Shown here: positions 61,019 through 64,000 of the stretch, piece after piece
How the letters are laid out: every line of letters starts with the position of its first letter
How positions within the stretch are numbered: position 1 is the first letter of the stretch
NCBI GenBank assembly: GCA_903843305.1
Contig: CAIMPI010000016.1
Location: forward strand, 124,001-188,000
Origin: an uncultured Chlorobiaceae bacterium
Lineage (GTDB): Bacteria > Bacteroidota > Chlorobiia > Chlorobiales > Chlorobiaceae
Direction of reading: 5' to 3'
Length of the DNA stretch: 64,000 nt
Program-made: the position numbers and the translations under genes
Notes under the pieces: model-generated
What the model was told of the DNA's origin: nothing
The model's input: only the letters and a program-made list of their open reading frames with translations
The model's database searches: none

Positions 61019-61918
61019 ATGGGTGATATGCCTAAAAATGCGTTGGGACGGGGACTGAAAGCACTTATTCCGGATGAAGGATTTGTTTCTGTTTCGAAGG
61101 ATGAGGAGCAGGAACTTGCCCAAGAAGGAAGTATCGGCAGTCTGCCGATTGATAAAATACGGGCAAATCCGTTTCAGCCTCGCAAGGAATTTGATGAAAC
61201 TGCTCTTGAAGAGCTGAAAAACTCCATTATTGAAAATGGGGTTATTCAGCCGGTCACGGTGTGCCGGGATGGCGAAGGTTACCAGCTCATCAGTGGAGAG
61301 CGCCGTCTTCGGGCGGTATCGCTGGCAGGCTTCAAGTTTATTCCTGCTTATGTTATTGAGGCGCATGACGATTCGAGCAAGCTTGAACTTGCTCTTATTG
61401 AGAATATTCAGCGCGAAGATCTGAATGCCATTGAGGTTGCGCTTGCCCTGAAAAGTTTGTCGACCAAGTGCAATTTGTCGCAGGAGGAAATAGCGCAAAA
61501 GGTTGGCAAAAATCGTTCCACGGTCAGCAATTTTCTCCGTCTTCTCAAACTGCCGCTGCAGATTCAGGACAGCATAAGGAACAGGGAGATCTCATCAGGA
61601 CATGCCAGGGCACTTATTAACCTTCCCGGTGAACAACAGCAGTTGAAGGTCTGGAAGCAGATTCTCAGTCATCAGCTCTCGGTCCGTCAGACAGAGGCGC
61701 TGGTGAACCGCATGTTCAAGGATCAGACATCAAAACCTCTTCAGGCATCTTCATCGGAGCGTTCGTCGCACCTTACTGAGCTTGAATCGGTATTGAGAAA
61801 CAATCTTGCTACAAAGGTTCGTATCGTCGAAAAGAAAGAGGGCAAGGGGGAAATTCATATCCAGTATTTCTCGTATGACGATCTCGACAGGCTTCTTGAA
61901 ATAATGCGTCACGAATGA
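61019..61918 (+). CDS. parB: Chromosome partitioning protein ParB
   Basis: LGRGLKALI, IRANPFQPRKEFD, GERRLRAVSLAG, IENIQREDLNAIE. Confidence 0.95.
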   Translation: MGDMPKNALGRGLKALIPDEGFVSVSKDEEQELAQEGSIGSLPIDKIRANPFQPRKEFDETALEELKNSIIENGVIQPVTVCRDGEGYQLISGERRLRAVSLAGFKFIPAYVIEAHDDSSKLELALIENIQREDLNAIEVALALKSLSTKCNLSQEEIAQKVGKNRSTVSNFLRLLKLPLQIQDSIRNREISSGHARALINLPGEQQQLKVWKQILSHQLSVRQTEALVNRMFKDQTSKPLQASSSERSSHLTELESVLRNNLATKVRIVEKKEGKGEIHIQYFSYDDLDRLLEIMRHE

Positions 61919-61959
61919 GCTTCTGGAGTGTCTAACCATAAAAAAATAATTATTGTACG

Positions 61960-62706
61960 ATGAGGTTTACCCTTGTTGGGAATGGAAGAATGGGTCAGCA
62001 GGTTGCTCAAGTGATTCGGCAATCCGGTAAGCATGAGGTTGCTGCTGTTCTTGATATTGACGCCTCTATTTCCCCTGAAGTTTTTCAGGGGAGTGATGCT
62101 ATTATAGATTTTACTGTCAGGGAGGCGTTTCTCGCCAATGTTCCAGCCATGCTTGCATCGGGTGTTCCTGTTGTTGTGGGTACCACGGGGTGGGATGATG
62201 TGCAGGAAAAGGTGAAACAGCAGTTATCGGCTGCTGGTGCTTCTTTACTTTATTCAGCAAATTTTTCGCTTGGAGTCAACATTTTTTTGCGGACAGTGCG
62301 TGAAGCGGCGAGGCTTATCTCCCCATTTGCGCAGTTTGATATTGCCTTTGCTGAACAGCATCATACCGGCAAGGCTGATTTTCCTAGCGGTACGGCTCTA
62401 AGGGCGGTCGATATGATCCTTTCGGCCAACAGTCGCAAAAAAACGGTTGTCCGTCAGCTTTCGGATGACAAAAAACTTGCCCCAGACGAACTGCAGGTTG
62501 CCTCTCTGAGGCTTGGAAGTGTCTTTGGAAAGCACTCCGCATTTATTGACTCGGATGCTGATGAAATTGTGATTTCCCATACCGCAAAAAACCGCTCCGG
62601 TTTTGCCTCTGGTGCAGTTGAAGCGGCCGCATGGCTTGCTTTGCGCCACAAAACCGCACCGGGTTTCTATACGATGGAGGATTTCCTGAATGAAAAATTT
62701 TCCTGA
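61960..62706 (+). CDS. dapB: 4-hydroxy-tetrahydrodipicolinate reductase
   Basis: [36 protein letters not shown]. Confidence 0.93.
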   Translation: MRFTLVGNGRMGQQVAQVIRQSGKHEVAAVLDIDASISPEVFQGSDAIIDFTVREAFLANVPAMLASGVPVVVGTTGWDDVQEKVKQQLSAAGASLLYSANFSLGVNIFLRTVREAARLISPFAQFDIAFAEQHHTGKADFPSGTALRAVDMILSANSRKKTVVRQLSDDKKLAPDELQVASLRLGSVFGKHSAFIDSDADEIVISHTAKNRSGFASGAVEAAAWLALRHKTAPGFYTMEDFLNEKFS

Positions 62707-62711
62707 GGTAT

Positions 62712-63257
62712 ATGGCTGCTGAAAAACCGGTTCAATCTCTTTTGCCTGTTAAGGGTAAACTGTACGCTGTTCTTCTTGGTGCTGTAATCATTGTTCTGAC
62801 AACAACGGTTCCCTACCTGACTTTGGTGAATGTCTTTCTCTTTGTCGGAATTTTTCTTGCTGGTGTGATTTCGCTTCATCAGACTATCATGCGCTTTCAG
62901 GTGAAGCTGACCTTCAGGGAGGCTTTTGCGCTTGGTTGTATGGCCGGTTTTGCCGGAGGTGTTGTCTCTGAAGTTATTACTTTTCTTCTGATGGAGATCT
63001 TGCATTACAGACCAGGGACGGAAAGTCTTGCCCTTCTGATCGATTGGGCTCTTGAGATGGCGAAAGGGCGGCCTGAGCTTCAGGACCAGGTGCAGGCCCT
63101 TGTGGCGGCAGAGAGGCTTGCCCTTGCTCCTGTTTCATTAAGCTTTACGGATATTCTGATGAATATGGCTTTTTCCGGTGTTTTTTATGCACCTATAGCC
63201 GGTCTCGGTGGGGCGTATGCGGTGCGCAGGCTCAAACGTCAGGCGGCAAAAGGTTGA
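62712..63257 (+). CDS. Membrane protein, DUF4199-like
   Basis: Several hydrophobic segments; DUF4199-like organisation; downstream of dapB. Confidence 0.5.
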   Translation: MAAEKPVQSLLPVKGKLYAVLLGAVIIVLTTTVPYLTLVNVFLFVGIFLAGVISLHQTIMRFQVKLTFREAFALGCMAGFAGGVVSEVITFLLMEILHYRPGTESLALLIDWALEMAKGRPELQDQVQALVAAERLALAPVSLSFTDILMNMAFSGVFYAPIAGLGGAYAVRRLKRQAAKG

Positions 63258-64000
63258 GTTTTTTGTAAAACCTCCTGTCGATTTTCTGTGATCCTGGCAG
63301 TGTTGCCCACTCATCTACCCGATAGTAATGTGTCGGGCTTTTCAGTTTTCCAACCATAGAGCGCATGGCCTCCGTGATGGTTGAGTCATCAGGCTTTTCT
63401 GCTTCAGCAGTTTTGATGAAGGCCACAGGACGTTGGCCATATTCCTTATCAGGATTAGGCACAACCAGAGCTTCAAGAATGCCATCAATCATCATGAGAG
63501 CGGTTTCTATCTCTTCTGGATGGATGTTTTCCCCTCCTGAAATGAACATGTTGTCTTTCCGACCTGCCACTGTGACGGAACCGTCATCATTAACACTTCC
63601 GATATCTGACGTATGGAACCAGCCGTTGTTATCGGTTTGAGGCTGGATTTTCCCCTCTCGGAGGTAGCCCTGAAACAGGCAAGCTCCCTTTACCAGTAAT
63701 TCTCCATCTTGTGAAACCTTGAGCTTGCGGTAGGGAAGCAGCCTGCCGCTGTTCTCCTGAATGCCCTGTATCGGCGCGGGGGTGGTCGCAATCTGTGAAC
63801 TCATCTCTGTTGATCCATAGCTCAGGTATAGCCGAATATGCTGACGGACAGCCTCCTCAATCAGCGATTTTGGCGCAGAACTGCCACCGAGCAGCACCGC
63901 TTTCATTGTTCGTAGAAAAGAAGTGCTCTCTTTGTCGGCAAGCAGACGGTAAAGCTGTGTCGGGACAACGGAGAGATGGGTCAGTGGAAAGTTTTGCAGA
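63232..64000 (-). CDS. menE: O-succinylbenzoate-CoA ligase (MenE), truncated by window edge
   Basis: AMP-ligase motifs YLSYGSTEMSS, GWFHTSDIG, GRKDNMFISGGENIHPEEIE. The frame stays open to 64000 (LQNFPLTHLSVVPTQLYRLLADKESTSFLRTMKAV). Confidence 0.85.
   Translation of the reverse strand, partial: LQNFPLTHLSVVPTQLYRLLADKESTSFLRTMKAVLLGGSSAPKSLIEEAVRQHIRLYLSYGSTEMSSQIATTPAPIQGIQENSGRLLPYRKLKVSQDGELLVKGACLFQGYLREGKIQPQTDNNGWFHTSDIGSVNDDGSVTVAGRKDNMFISGGENIHPEEIETALMMIDGILEALVVPNPDKEYGQRPVAFIKTAEAEKPDDSTITEAMRSMVGKLKSPTHYYRVDEWATLPGSQKIDRRFYKKLNLLPPDV

Noticed and set aside
60110-61918. parS site near parAB
   Set aside because: No obvious tGTTTCACGTGAAACa-like palindrome seen; a motif scan would be needed.
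1-64000. CRISPR arrays, tRNA/rRNA genes, transposases, integrases
   Set aside because: None recognised by eye. This is not proof of absence; tRNAscan-SE, CRISPR finders and ISfinder should be run.

Overview
This window looks like a chromosomal segment of a green sulfur bacterium (Chlorobiaceae). The CsmA chlorosome protein is recognisable almost word for word at 16776-17018, csmC lies just upstream, and two adjacent BchH-family magnesium-chelatase paralogs sit at the left end. Much of the window is housekeeping: bchH paralogs, TonB receptor, holA, ssb, pyrK, folK/folB, nadC, acpS, tig, recA, dusB, asd, alr, rpsU, aroA, bciB-like, mgtE, parAB, dapB, menE. Two accessory islands stand out. Island A (~30.0-35.7 kb) holds a DUF4160/DUF2442 pair, a very large TIR + seven-blade WD40 + Roc-type GTPase + zinc-ribbon + DUF4365 (PD-(D/E)XK-like) protein, and a DUF1016 nuclease-family protein. 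Island B (~48.5-56.25 kb) holds a XamI-type restriction endonuclease and N6-adenine methyltransferase plus a nuclease-STAND ATPase. The ATPase is split by a likely frameshift at a T6 run. The island's distal end carries a 107-bp relic of the neighbouring HD-phosphohydrolase gene. Other notable items: a cysteine-synthase/CBS-like protein that has lost its PLP lysine; cysteine-poor ArsA/Get3-like ATPases flanking the chlorosome genes; a PH-like protein with a thrice-repeated RKxIxI(K/R)S tail motif; a NOL/NYC1-like reductase next to a BciB/HCAR-like gene; and a Phd antitoxin broken by one extra T. No tRNA, rRNA, CRISPR array, transposase or integrase was recognised. All family calls come from reading the translations by eye; no database search was run.
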